Shown: piece after piece, positions 23,825 to 35,340 of the stretch
Position numbering within the stretch: position 1 is the stretch's first letter
Layout: every line of letters begins with the position of its first letter
Source: Voacanga thouarsii
Lineage: Eukaryota > Streptophyta > Magnoliopsida > Gentianales > Apocynaceae
Direction: 5' to 3'
Assembly (NCBI GenBank): GCA_026120185.1
Contig: JANUWF010001190.1
Span: 372,001-436,000, forward strand
Length of the DNA: 64,000 bases
Program-made: the position numbers and the translations under genes
The notes under the pieces: generated by a model
Databases searched by the model: none
Told to the model about the DNA's origin: nothing
Seen by the model: the letters and a program-made list of their open reading frames with translations, nothing else

Positions 23825-25281
23825 CGTTGGAGATATGCCCTAGAGTCAATTTGTACTTATACAATTGTCATTATGTTTTATATAATAATATGAGGCTTTC
23901 CTTTCCATGAATAGTGAGTTTTGTTTTGTTGGTCATCAAGTACGTGACTTGATAGTAAAACCCTACAATGAATACAATGACTATTCTAAAGTCTGTCCTC
24001 GATCGATTATTATTATTGGAATAATAATAAATTAAGATTAGTATGTTTGTGACTTGATGGCTATGTTTTACCGGCCATGGATATTTGTGATATCGAGTCA
24101 AGACATAAATAAATGTTAGAGAACATTGTATCGGACATGACCCACTCGTGAGAGTACTTCATGGAATATGTCATAAGTACTTTCTAGCCATAATAATATT
24201 GAAAGTCCTTCGACCTAAATTCATCATAGTTTCTTACTTGATAAATTCTATATTTTGACATTGTCTAAAGTTGTCTTTAACCGGATAATAAATTAGACTA
24301 CTCGTTGGATATAAAATAAATCAAGGAGAGGAATATGATTGATTGTGAAGGAATTTGTCCCTCTCAGCTTATGGGAGAGATATCCATGGGCCCCTTGATA
24401 AGTTAGACTCGTTAAAAATGCATGGCCGTGCTCAAATATATCAATCTAAGATATTGATATCATTTGTTTGAACAATCTACTATGAAATCAAGAAATAATT
24501 GATTAAGCTTAATAAGGATGACATGCTCCGTGCCTTATGCTTAATCTGGATATCGTGTGACAAAAGGACTAAATATAAAATTATGGTTTGGTTCAAAGAG
24601 ATCACCGATCTTCATTTAACCTGGATAGTTATAATATTTTGCTAGAAACCGCTTATAACTTGTGGGCCATTTAAATACGATTTAGGCATCGCCGCAGTTG
24701 TTAAATGAACCTATAGGGTCACACAATAAGCGAACTTGTTAGGTTATTTTTCTCGGTGACCAAGTTCGATGAATCTGGATGATATCCAGATTATAAGAAT
24801 CTAACTCGGTAAAATAATTAGTTAAATTACCGAGATAATGGCAGTAATCTTATCATATCAGCTTTTAATTTAATTTGAATTTAAATTAGAATATGATAAG
24901 ATATGATTAGGGTTGGACTCTAAGAGGTTCGAGGGTTTTTTTAAGAAAACCCTAGCCGTCTTTCGAGAGTCCAATTTTTTTTCTCTTAAGAACATTCGTG
25001 CCATTCTCTACCAGAGAAAAAAAACCTCTCAAACCCTAGGCGCTAGCACTCCCCGGGTATCGAGTGAGTTCGCGGTGTGTATCCGTAGAGGACGTTCGCA
25101 TACCGCAACGTCTCGGTGATTGTTCGGGTCGAACGTACAACAATGCAAACCGTAATCGAAGGATTTCGATTACAGCGACCAGAGGTAACTCTTAAAGCTT
25201 AGATCTTCTTAATCGTTTACTTGGGTCCTCGGGAGGGATTCGTAGATGTTTTCCGCGTTTAGGAGTCCACGAATCCCAACA
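23825..25281 (+). repeat. 3' LTR of nested copia element
   Basis: 1,457 bp. The first base is C instead of T (CGTTGGAGATATGCCC), so the canonical TG end is lost at its left border. It ends GAATCCCAACA. Confidence 0.9.
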
Positions 25282-26743
25282 ATCGGCTGATGGTGTATCC
25301 TCTCATAGTTCAATGCACTTCTTGCGAAGAGAAGTGGGCTTCCCTGCTACCGGGGGGCATTAAGTGCCAGGAGTGGTGGCTCAAAACACGTTGCCAGCAG
25401 AAATGCTTCTAGGCAGAAGTCCGGTCATAATAACAGGGTTACCATTGACTTATGAAGCAGTTCTAAACCTTGTTAGGGGAAACATGTTGCCTTTTGGGGG
25501 GCAGCCGAATTACTATGTTCCTTACCCTCCTTTATATCCGGCAATCACAGCGGCTAACCCAGGGCAGGGAATTGGAAGTACTGAGCCGTCCACAGGGCAA
25601 GGTCCTCGACTTGTCATGCAAAGTCCCTCACCTCAGTTTCAACAGTCGTACCAACCGGTGGATATGGTAATGGAAACATTCCGACGGCAGTCACGGGATC
25701 GGCTCGTATATAAAAAACCTTACCCGGAGTGGGTGGATTCCATGGCAATGCTCCCTCAAGGCTACAAGCTACCGGAGTTTTCAACATTTTTTGGTGAAGA
25801 CAATAAGTCCACCATAGAATACATCGGAAGATTCACAGCATAATGCGGTGAGTTGGGAAACAATGAATGGCATAAGTTACAACTGTTTTCATTATCTTTG
25901 ACAGGAGCAGCATTCACATGGTATGCCAATCTAGTTCCTAATTCTGTATACTCTTGGGCTGGCATGGAAAGAATGTTTCACCAAAGTTTCTTTAAACCGG
26001 TACCAGAAGTTTCCATCGCGGACCTTCTGGTAATAAAACAAAAGGGATCAGAAGATGTTGTGAATTTTATTGAACGTTTCCGGCAAACTAAGTCCAAATG
26101 TACAACCCAGTTGCCTGAAATAGAATGTGCAAGGATTGCTATTAGCAGGATGCATCTGCAGCTCAAAGAACGGCTCATTCTCCAAGACTTCTCGGATTTA
26201 TCCCGGCTGTTGTCTCACGCTGTCAGAATAGAAGAGATGATCAAGGAGAAAGAGAAGAGGCGTTCCGTCAAGTTCTCTCATGGCCAGACAATGATATCTG
26301 TCATAGACGATACTAATGAGGAAGACGAAAAGCAAGCTATAGAGGTAATGGCAGCAGAATTGGTAAAGGGCGCATCCTATACGTGTCCTCACTTGAAGCC
26401 CGGCAAAGAAAATGAGGAAATTGCCACATCAGGACCCTCATATTCGTTTGACGTCTCAAAAGCTGAACAAATCTTTGACCAATTGGTGGCAGATAAGCAG
26501 ATTCGCCTGGCTTATGTACACAAGATCCCCAGCCAGGAAGAGTTGAAAGGAAAAAGGTACTGTAAATGGCATAACTCTTTCTCGCATAGTACTAACAGTT
26601 GTATTATTTTCAGAAACATCATTCAAAAGGCTATCCAAGACGGAAGATTGAAGTTTGCAGACAAAAAGGAAGAGACTTTGGTAGACACAGATCCATTTCC
26701 GTTAGCCGATGCACACATGCCGCAAATAATATGTGGGACATAG
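25282..26743 (+). pseudogene. Gypsy gag, main conserved part
   Basis: After the copia insertion the gag frame resumes. MPGVVAQNTLPAEM starts an open stretch to 25841, where a TAA replaces the Gln of the expected FTxQCGE. The next frame (to 26743) contains the retrotransposon gag fold: WHKLQLFSLSLTGAAFTWY, then SFFKPVPEVSIADL and VNFIERFRQ. It ends with the CKWHNSFSHSTNSC zinc-like cluster and FRNIIQKAIQDGRLKF. One Gln-to-stop change is the main defect. Confidence 0.85.
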
Positions 26744-27100
26744 GAGGAACATACAGGAAACAACAAGCCTGTGGGGATAGAACAAGCTTTCCAGAGATTG
26801 GATGGTAAACCGTTAGTTTTTATCCGTTTATCTCCTCCCTCTTTTGCAGCACATTTCCATGGAAAAAAAAAAGGGAAACTAACCGTGCAGGTACCCCAAA
26901 AGGAGACATTTCTACCTGGCTTTTGTTCCCGACCATCAAAGTCCCAAAAAAGACGAGAGCAACGGAAGCGGGCACAACAAAGGCGGCTGATTGATGCATG
27001 GGTTGAAGAACAACTAGCCCCTGATAATGGCCAAAACATGCTCAGCATCTTTCCATCAAGTTTCCGAGTCACCTCTCGTTAAGAATCCATGGAAGAGGAT
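26744..27100 (+). pseudogene. Gypsy gag-pol linker
   Basis: Between the gag stop and the protease there is a Lys/Arg-rich linker in another frame (SKSQKRREQRKRAQQRRLID, about 26938-27000) followed by NGQNMLSIFPSSF. It resembles the spacer preceding the protease in Tat-type elements. Confidence 0.5.
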
Positions 27101-30100
27101 TTTCATATGGAAGAAAGAGCCGCTGTGGAGCTGGTGGATGTCTAATTTCCCCCAGAGGGGATGCTCTTTCCCATTCCAAAAGCCTAAAATGTTAACCACC
27201 TCAGGCCCCTGTACATCAAAGCACATGTCAATGGCAAGCCACTTACTCGAGTTTTTGTTGATGGTGGAGTTGTCTTAAATGTAATGCCTTTCTCTACCTT
27301 GAAACGGCTGGGGAAAGATAAATTAGATTTGTCCCCTACTGATGTACAGATAGTTAATTTCACTGGAGAAGTAGCTGCGGCAGAAGGCGTTATCAATTGT
27401 GAAGTTACAGTGGGGTCCAAAACCAATAAAATGGTCTTTTTTATAATTGATGCGAAGCTAGCTTATTCCATTTTATTGGGCAGGGATTGGATTCATGCAA
27501 ATCAGTGCGTACCATCCATTTTACACCAGATGATGCTGATTTGCACGGAGAACGGGTAGAGCAGATCCTAACCTATTCTAATCCGTTTTCAGCCGAAATC
27601 CACATGAACGAAGCCCTATTTTATCATCCGACCTTCGATCCAAGCCAATATGCCAAGCTAACGATGACCCATAACTTGATCATCACTAAGGAACCAGGTG
27701 GCCTACGACCGAAAAATCCAGAGGTCCGACGAGCTCCTGGCTTCGTTGCTCAAGATCCGTTAATAGAAGTAGACATAGGAGAAATGGAGGAGAACAGAAC
27801 AGCCAAGGTAAGTTTAAATTTGACTATCGAGCAAAGGGATAAGATAACCTATCTGATCCGCAGGTACAATGATTGCTTTGCGTGGGACTATCATGAGATG
27901 CTCGGTTTGGACCGAAGTATTGTGGAACATCGCCTACTTGTGAAAGAAAGCTTTAAGCCCCATAAACAACCAGCAAGACGTTTTAATCCTGCATTGCTAC
28001 CCAGGATCAAAGAAGAGGTAGAAAGGTTACTCCGATGTGGGTTCATCTGTACGTGCCGGTATGCAGAATGGATATCTAATATTGTGCCGGTCATTAAGAA
28101 GAACGGACAACTACGTGTCTGCATAGACTTCAGAAACGTGAACTTGGCCACTCTGAAGGATAAGTATGCTATGCCAATGACAGATATGTTAGTAGATTCT
28201 GCTGCGGGTAACCAGTTTTTGAGCTTTATGGATGGTTATTCAGGGTATAACCAGATATTTATAGCTGAAGAGGATATGCACAAAACGGCGTTCCGTTGCC
28301 CGGGGTCTATTGGCTTATTCGAATAGGTGGTTATGCCATTTGATTTGAAGAACGCTGGGGCCACCTTTCAACGGGCCATGAATCTCATCTTCTATGACCT
28401 TATCGGCAGCACTATGGAAGTCTACATAGACGACTTGGTCATAAAATTCTCCATGTTCCTACAACACTTAGTTGATCTAGAACAAGCGTTTCTCCGGATG
28501 TGTCAGCACCACTTGAAGATCAACCCGACTAAGTGTGCTTTTGGAGTTACGGCCGGGAATTTCCTTGGATTTTTAGTACACCATAGGGGGATTAAGATAG
28601 ATCGGAATAAGGCCCGAGATATTCTACAAGCAAGATCGCCTCAGACGAAGAAAGAGCTACAAAGTTTCTTGGGGAAGATCAATTTTTTACGGCGTTTTTT
28701 GGCAAACGTTGCAGGTAAACAAAAGGTATTTTCTTCTTTGTTACGGTTAAAGTTATCTTAAGAATTTATCTGGCAGCCTGAGAATCAAGTAGCGTTTGAT
28801 CAAATAAAGGTAACCTTATCACATCCATCGGTGTTAGCTTCTCCGCATGACCAGTCTCCCATGAAGTTATATATCTTAGCTGCGAAAGGATCTATCGGCA
28901 GTTTATTGGCTCAGGATGACCAGCAAGGGATAGAAAGAGCAGTGTACTACCTTAGCCGAAATCTATCGGATACGGAGACCCGGTACACCCCTATTGAAAA
29001 GCTATGCTCATCTCTCCACTATGCATGCACAAAGTTGGAGCATTACTTGTTATTTAAGGAAGTACATATCTTATGTAAGGTAGATTTAATCAAACTCTTG
29101 TTGAATCGCCCTTTACTGAATGGGCGGCTTATGAAATGGGCGGTCAAATTACATGCTTTTTCTTTAACTTATGTGCCATTGAGAGCTGTAAAAGGACAAG
29201 CTGTTGCAGATTTTTTAGCTTAACATCCTTCTCTAGAGATACCGCAAATGGATGGAGACAAGCCACAGAGGTATGTTTCTTTAAAATCATGGGTTTTACA
29301 ATTTGATGGCTCAAGTACCCAACAGAAGGCTGGTGTGGGTCTAGTTCTTGAATCTCCGAATGGACAGCAGGGTAAGGTCCACTTTGAGTTAAAGAAGGGG
29401 ACAACTAATAATCAGGCGGAATATGATGCCCTTTTGTTAGGATTACGGATTCTGAAAGCACTGGAAGCTCGAGTAGTCAGAATTGTAAGAGGTTCTCAAG
29501 TGGTTATTCGATAAGTAGTAGGAGATTATAAATGTGCTAACCCGTTGCTGTCAGGTAAGTTACAGGAGACAAAAGAGCTACTTCAGCATTTCCAGAAGGT
29601 CATTCTAGTTCATGTTCCCAGGACAGAAAACTAAAGTGCTAATGATTTAGCTCAGCTAGCTTCAGGTTTTAGGAAAGCAGTGATGTGCCAACAGATAGCG
29701 AACACAGAGTATCAAGAAGATTGGCGACAGGTTATTGTTAATTATTTAAGAAACCCGACTGGACAAACGTCTCGATATGTGAAACGAAAGGCCTTCAGCT
29801 TTACATTGGTAGGCAATAATTTGTTCCGGCAAAGTCACACCGAAAGTCTTTTAAAGTGTTTCTCCAAAGAAGAAGCCTTACGGGCTATGGTGAGGTACAC
29901 GAAGGCTTATGTAGAGCACATAAAGTGGGCCCAAAGCTGAAATGGATGCTTCAACGTCATGATTTCTTTTTGCCATCAATAACTACAGATTGTAATGCTT
30001 ATGCGGTTGGCTGTAAAGCTTGCCAAAAGCATGCCCCTTTATTACACACTCCTTCCACGGAATTGCATCTGATCATTAAGCCATAACTTTTCCGTGGATG

Positions 30101-30981
30101 GGCCCTGGACATCATTGAAAAAAATTTATCCACCTTCAGTAAAAAAGCACACATTCATATTGGTGGCAACGGATTACTTCACCAAGTGGGTAGAGGCGCA
30201 ACCATTGGCCAAAGTAACACAAACAGCAGTCATCAACTTTCTCCAGCAAAGCATTCTCTTCCGTTTTAGAATCCCAGAGATAATAACAATGGATTAGGGA
30301 CGGTGTTTACAGGGAACCAGGTACGTAATTTCCTAACGTAGTTTAAAGTTAAGTTGCTCCACTCATCCTTATTATGCACAGGCCAACAGATAAGCAGGGG
30401 CAACGAACAAAACCTTAATCGACATGATCTGCAAGGCAGTAGAAGACAATCCAAGAAGATGGCATGAGACGTTGCAGGAAGTGTTATGGGCCCATCGGAA
30501 TGTTGCTAAAACTGCAACTGGTTTTACTCCGTTTAGACTAACTTATGGGCAGGATGTTGTGTTACCTGTTGAGATATTATTGCAATCAGCCTGGATAGCC
30601 TACCAGCATAGTCTAATGACTAAAGATTACCAGATAGCTTTGGCCTTGAGCTTAGACCAAGTTGAGATAGATCGCTGGGTTGCCTTGGAGAATATAAAAC
30701 AACACAAGGAGAAGGTAGTAAGCGCGTACAATCGGAAAGTCTGTGAAAGAAGTTTTCAAGAAGGAGACATGGTGTGGAAGACTATTCTCTCTGTTGCACC
30801 AAAAGATCCGAAGTACGGTAAGTGGACTGCGTCCTGGGAAGGTCCATTCTTAGTAATGCAGGTTTTTGATGGAGGAGCTTACCGCCTAATGACACCCGAT
30901 GGAAAGGAAGCAGGTAAAGCAATTAACGGTAAGTTCTTGAAACGGTACTATCCGACGTTCTGGGAGGAAACTAGCGAGTAA
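27101..30981 (+). pseudogene. Gypsy pol: PR-RT-RNH-aRNH-INT with stops
   Basis: Protease: FVDGGVVLNVMPFSTL (about 27252-27300). Reverse transcriptase: VCIDFRNVNLATLKDKYAMP, SFMDGYSGYNQI and the catalytic YIDD (28422-28433). RNase H: YYLSRNLSDTETRYTPIEKL (28947-29006). A second, archaeal-type RNase H follows: LQFDGSSTQQKAGVGLVLES with NNQAEYDALLLGL (29298-29450). The integrase zinc region ends CKACQKHA (30013-30036); the core has VATDYFTKWVE and ITMD, and the C-terminal part has WEGPFLVMQVFDGGAYRL. Stops lie at 28324, 28759, 29221, 29512, 29632, 30295 and about 30340. Several replace Trp (TGG to TAG) or Gln (CAA to TAA). A frameshift near 30100 separates parts of the integrase. Confidence 0.88.
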
Positions 30982-31092
30982 AAAAAAAGAGAGAGAGAGA
31001 GAAGATCTTCTTGAGTAAAAAAGTTTGTCCTGATATATTGAACTGATCACAAGAGGCCGACCAGATAGCCGTAAATGTCTTTACAAAAGAAA
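30982..31092. other. Convergent 3' end spacer in gypsy element
   Basis: The pol frame (+) and the antisense gene (-) end only 111 bp apart. The spacer holds a GA run (agagagagagagaag). Both transcripts would have to terminate here or overlap. Confidence 0.6.
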
Positions 31093-34061
31093 TTAGCTAT
31101 CATCGGAAGGGGCGTGGGGCAATAGTATTGGCCGATAAGGAACAATCGCCAGTCGATTTGGATCTTCTGATTCAGCGGACGCTTGACTAGACATCATGGC
31201 AGTTTCCGTTGGCTGCGGATCAGGAACTGGGAGCTCTTTTTTAGCCATCTCAGCCTCCGTTTCTAGTCCTCTTTCGGGAGGTAGGGCCACCTCGTCAGCG
31301 GACATCTCTTGAATGCCTGTTTCGGCTGTCGAAGGGGAAGTTTCTTCAGTTTGAGTTCCGGAAGGGCCTACTTCGTCGACAGTCGAAGGATGTAGAGCCT
31401 TGTTCAGCTCAACCACAAAGCGGTCCCACCTGGACTTCATCTCATTCAGTAGGGCGGTTGAGTTTGATAGTTCAACTTCAAGCAGTTCCTCTTCCACCTC
31501 CAGCATTAGCCGTTCGTCATTATGCTGAAGAAGGGAGTCGTCAATGGCGTTAACTGTTTCCTGAAGCCATTTCTCTGACTCAAGCCGCTGCTCCAAGGCC
31601 TTTTTCTCAGGGGCAAGTTCTTCTTGGAGTTCAGATATTTGACGTTCGAGCCGTTCAATTTTCCCTTTTCCCTCCACAATGTCAACTTGCAGAAGCGTAA
31701 GATGACCCATGAATTCTCGGCGATCTTTTTCTGCAAATACTGCATTTTCTCGGTGCAGTTTTAGAAGCTCTAGCTGGTCGTGCGCTTTATCCCGACGGTG
31801 TTGTGTGTTAAACAAGAAGCGACCAGTGAAGCGTATTTGCCCCAGGCACCCAATTGCCAAGTCCCGAAGTGTAGGGGGCATGTTAGGGTCGGCTGATTGA
31901 ACAATCTGCAGAAGGGCGCGACTCACATTTTCCAAAATGGACTTCTCAGTAGGCAAGGAAGCCCCGATGAGGCTATTAAGGAAGTCTAGCGCCGAAGCCA
32001 ACATCAGCATTGGCAGGGGAGTAGTAGTTTCTCCAGTTCCCTGGCTGGGGGGAGGCATAATTGTTTCGATATCATCGGCCACTGGTTGTTTTTCAGGCCT
32101 TGGCGGAACAGAGGATGGACTTTTTGGAGTCGGAAGCTCAGCCGATGGAAAGGTTGCCGCTGGTAGGGAGGCCGACACGTCAATCGCGGGAGAAGGAGCC
32201 GTAGCCTCCACCGACGGGGCATCTGTCGTCGGATGAGCAGTTCTTTTAGCCGCCCTTTCGACTAAAGTACGGAGCGGAATACCTTCCTCCGAGTAAAAAA
32301 AAGTATCGATGATAACAGGACGGCCTAACCCTTGTTTGCGTTTCTGCAAAAAGGATTATGCTGATAATTAGACAAAATTGAACATTGAAGGAACAGAGCA
32401 AGACAAGAATTGCCATAAGCAAACCTTGGAAACAGGAGGAGTCAGTGTTTCATGTTTCCTCTTTGATCGATGGAGTAGGGATGGGACCTCGACCTCTTCT
32501 TCCTCTTCCTCCAGGATAGCAGGAGCAGCAGCAGTAGTTTTCTGCACCAAGGGAGTATGTAAGGTCGATATTATTACAGGACTTACAGGGTGTTTTACCT
32601 GTTTTCCTTTTTTAGCAGATGATGGTTCAGGCAAAGAGGTGGCCGGCCCTGGAATTCGCAGAAGCCAAAACGCCTATGGGGGCAGAGAACAGGGCCCCAC
32701 TTAGTAGCCTCCACCATAAATTGAAGTTCGGGGAAGTCTCCAATGGAAGGATTTAAATTCAAAAGACCTCAGAATGGCCTGGGTGCTTTCGGCTAAGGTT
32801 TGTACGTCTTCAGCCGATAGCACCGGTTTTACGAAAAAAGAGGAAATGTGCCCCGGGTCTGCGAGAATATCTTGTATCAGTCCAAATTGGCGAGAGAAGC
32901 AGTGGGGGTTGTACCTCTCACAAGAGGTCTTAGCACTCCGAGCTCCAAGCTTGGCCCCCAGGAGAATTTTCCGAGAGCACAAAATTCGGGCCCATAGAGT
33001 TTCTTGTGTGGCTTCGGGGCTTTTCGACAAGCTTTTCAACCAAAGGGGGCCTTCTTGGCAAGCAGCATACGGGAAGAAGATAGTAACATGGAAGTCTCGA
33101 CATTGGTAAAGATACGAGACGATGGTTTCGGTAGAAGCAGTGTTTACAGGGACCCGAAGAAGCCGATAGCCGATCGTCTGTTCGGAAGAATCCGTCTGGG
33201 TTCCTGTAAGCCGACTGACACCAAAGTTGGGCAAATACTGATACAGCCAAAGTTGGGCAATCTAGAGTGGGCCCCCAAGTTTGGTCGGATCTTTCCTAGC
33301 GGCAAGGGCAGCCATCAGCTGATTAATGGTGCGATAGACCAAGGCGAGGACCAGAGAGGCAAGGTCACAGCGCCTTTTGCTCTGTAAGAGAGCCGATACA
33401 TAGTATCGGTACTCATTGCTGACGCTCGCAGAATGGGAGCAGATAACATACTTACACAGCCAAAGCCATAGGAATGCCACTTGTTTTTGGTTTGGAGGAG
33501 TATCCTCCACCCCTCGTTGAGCATTGATAAAGTTGCCATATGAAGAGGAGGCCTTGTCCAGACGAGCCTCAACGGCTGGTAAGTTTTCTTCGTCATGAAG
33601 CCTCGGAATCTCATCGCCTTCACATCGAAAGCTGAGGATGGTGCAGATGTCAAGAATGGTGGGGGAAAACATCCCGTGCAGAAAGATGAAGCCGTTTATC
33701 ACCGAGGACCAAAAGGGAAGAATGGCGGCAAACAGATTACGGTCAAACGCCATCTCGAAGTCGGTCATCATGATAGCGTCCGAAATTCCCCATTGCGCCT
33801 AGATGGCCCCAAATCGGGCGTAACTGCGGTCTCGCCATTCTCTGTAATTCTTGAGTTTGCGGGGCCAATGACAAAAAGAGGAGGGAAGATTGGTGGTGGT
33901 AAAAGTATCCTGTTGCAAAGGGAAAGTGAAATCAGCAGGCAAAACAAACCACAGGGGTGTTCAGCGGTAACTTTTGCAGGCAAGAGACGTGGGCCCAAGG
34001 CAAACAATTTGGCATCGGCTTGGACCGGGGAAAGAATGTTCTTATCGGTAGGGGTTGCCAT
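31093..34061 (-). pseudogene. Antisense plant-mobile-domain gene inside the gypsy element
   Basis: Minus-strand exons encode a plant mobile domain, a fold shared by MAIN/MAIL proteins and by genes carried in plant transposons. An ATG at 34061 opens MATPTDKNILSPVQADAKLF; the frame is broken near 33770 and continues FAAILPFWSSVINGFIF, MFSPTILDICTIL, FLWLWLCKYVICSHS and LVLALVYRTINQLMAAL. At 33262 GPL is followed by a stop where Trp is expected, then IAQLWLYQYLPNFG and the rest of the domain to a stop at 32701. Further down, an intron fits 32344-32424 (CCAAG/gtttgc ... tttgcag/AAACGC), joining a Glu-rich segment to a 418-codon tail. That tail has Pro/Ser/Thr-rich ends and a central coiled coil (AHDQLELLKLHRENAVF onward). 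Orientation is opposite to gag-pol. Two stops and a shift disable it. Confidence 0.8.
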
Positions 34062-34383
34062 TACAATATTGTCTTTTTACCGAAAGAAAATTTACAGTTC
34101 GCAAGGAATTATGGCAAAAAGATAAAGAATCAATGAATCACTCAAGCAGTAGAATTCTGAAGAAGATTGAAGTCGTAGGAGGTGAGGAGTTCCGATTGGG
34201 GACCACTGCTACTTATAAGGAGATTTGAAATTGAGGCCGTTCGCGGGTTCTAAGGCCGAGGCATCACAACTATTCCACAACGTTCGGGACGTTTCGATTT
34301 TTGTCAGAAAAAGAACGGCTGCCATTAATAGTTGTACGATTTACATCGTTTCGCTGACTCGCGTCTACTGAAACAACAGGACT
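34062..34383. other. Upstream region of the antisense gene
   Basis: 322 bp between the antisense ATG and the polypurine tract. A promoter for the antisense gene would have to lie here or in the 3' LTR. I see no clear minus-strand TATA box; ttataaggag (34214-34223) reads TCCTTATAA on the minus strand and is a weak candidate. Confidence 0.35.
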
Positions 34384-34394
34384 CGGGGGGCATG
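34384..34394 (+). promoter_or_regulatory. Polypurine tract of gypsy element
   Basis: The G-rich cggggggca block directly precedes the 3' LTR start, as expected for the plus-strand primer. Confidence 0.7.
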
Positions 34395-35076
34395 TGTTGA
34401 CGTCAACTTTGCCGAGCCAACACAACGGTTACTTTGAGCCGATGCCAATTTGATAAATTAGGACGAGTCGATAAAGTCAACCTTTCAAGTAGCCGATAGT
34501 CATGGTTAACATTGGCACTACGGAGCCGATAAGAAGGAAAATAGATTCTTGATCTTTCGGCACAAGAATTTTGCACGACCGTTAGGAGCATTCTTTGGCT
34601 GGAAGAAACTCCACGATCTGTTAATGGTTCGTTTGCAGCAAGTATAAAATGGGAGCATTACCTAGAACCAAGAGAATCAGACCATCAACCAACAACATTC
34701 AATTTTAATTTCTTCTACTTCATCGTCATTTACAGCTTTTTTAGTCTAGAATCTCAATTTCTTATAGCTTTCTTACTGTTTTGTTATAGCTTTCCTTTAC
34801 AGCTTTATTTCCAATTTTTCCTTACAGCTTTCTGTTCTTCTTTACAATATCAGACTCTCTCTGTACTTTCCTTCATTCTGTTCTCCCAGAAAGGTCCTTC
34901 CGTTGAGCATTCTCAGCTGACTTTCTTGAACCCTTTCTATAGTAAGTTCAAGGAACCCGGTCCCTAATTCAAAAAAGATCTGATACCATGTTCTGTTTCA
35001 CCATAGCGGATCATTTGTATTTTTCGGATATGAAGCCGATCTCCATTTGTATGGGGTCCCTATTTTGACAACAACA
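34395..35076 (+). repeat. 3' LTR of gypsy element
   Basis: 682 bp, homologous to 15954-16657 but lacking about 21 bp near 34869. It is followed by the duplicated target ACTAT. Confidence 0.92.
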
Positions 35077-35081
35077 ACTAT

Positions 35082-35340
35082 ATAATTTTTATTCCATTCT
35101 TACTTTGTTTGGTTTGCACAAGGAAGGAAGAGTGGAAGGAATAGGGACACTTTAAAAGCAAATTTTGTTTTTTTAAATTGAATTAGAAGAGAAATAAATA
35201 ATAAATACTTTTCAATACTACTAGTTTTGAAAAAGAAGTTTTGCTAGTATTGAAAATTGTCACTGTCTTTGTTAATTTATTATATACTCTTGTTTTTCTC
35301 TAATTAAATAAAATAAATCAACTATTTATCTCTGTATTAC
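35082..35340. other. Spacer between opposing LTRs
   Basis: 259 bp of AT-rich DNA (264 bp counting the target duplication) with no coding match. It would be the loop of the inverted LTR pair on either side. Confidence 0.7.

Larger units (their letters stand above)
17104..25281 (+). mobile_element. Ty1/copia LTR retrotransposon nested in gypsy gag
   Basis: About 8.2 kb, with LTRs of 1,450 and 1,457 bp, a primer-binding site, gag, protease, integrase, reverse transcriptase, RNase H and a polypurine tract, all in the copia order and sense. The long LTR starting TGTTGGGGATATGCCC suggests the Tork/Angela side of copia, but I hold that lineage loosely. The flanking pentamers GCCAT (17099-17103) and ATCGG (25282-25286) do not match, so no target duplication can be claimed. 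The coding part has about ten frameshifts. Confidence 0.92.
15954..35076 (+). mobile_element. Ty3/gypsy LTR retrotransposon, Tat-type, with nested copia
   Basis: The element is bounded by 5-bp target duplications ACTAT (15949-15953 and 35077-35081). Its LTRs begin TGTTGACGTCAACTTTGCC and end in AACAACA. Order inside: gag, protease, reverse transcriptase, RNase H, a second RNase H-like domain, integrase, then a long antisense gene and the polypurine tract. The second RNase H domain, the lack of a chromodomain and the extra 3' gene are features of the Tat group (Ogre, Retand and relatives). Without the nested copia element it is about 10.9 kb. Several in-frame stops fall where Trp or Gln are expected, fitting C-to-T decay on one or other strand. 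It is not autonomous now. Confidence 0.9.

Noticed and set aside
33262..34125. Plus-strand open frames at 33.3-34.1 kb as genes
   Set aside because: They are shadows of the antisense plant-mobile-domain gene, which carries the recognisable motifs.
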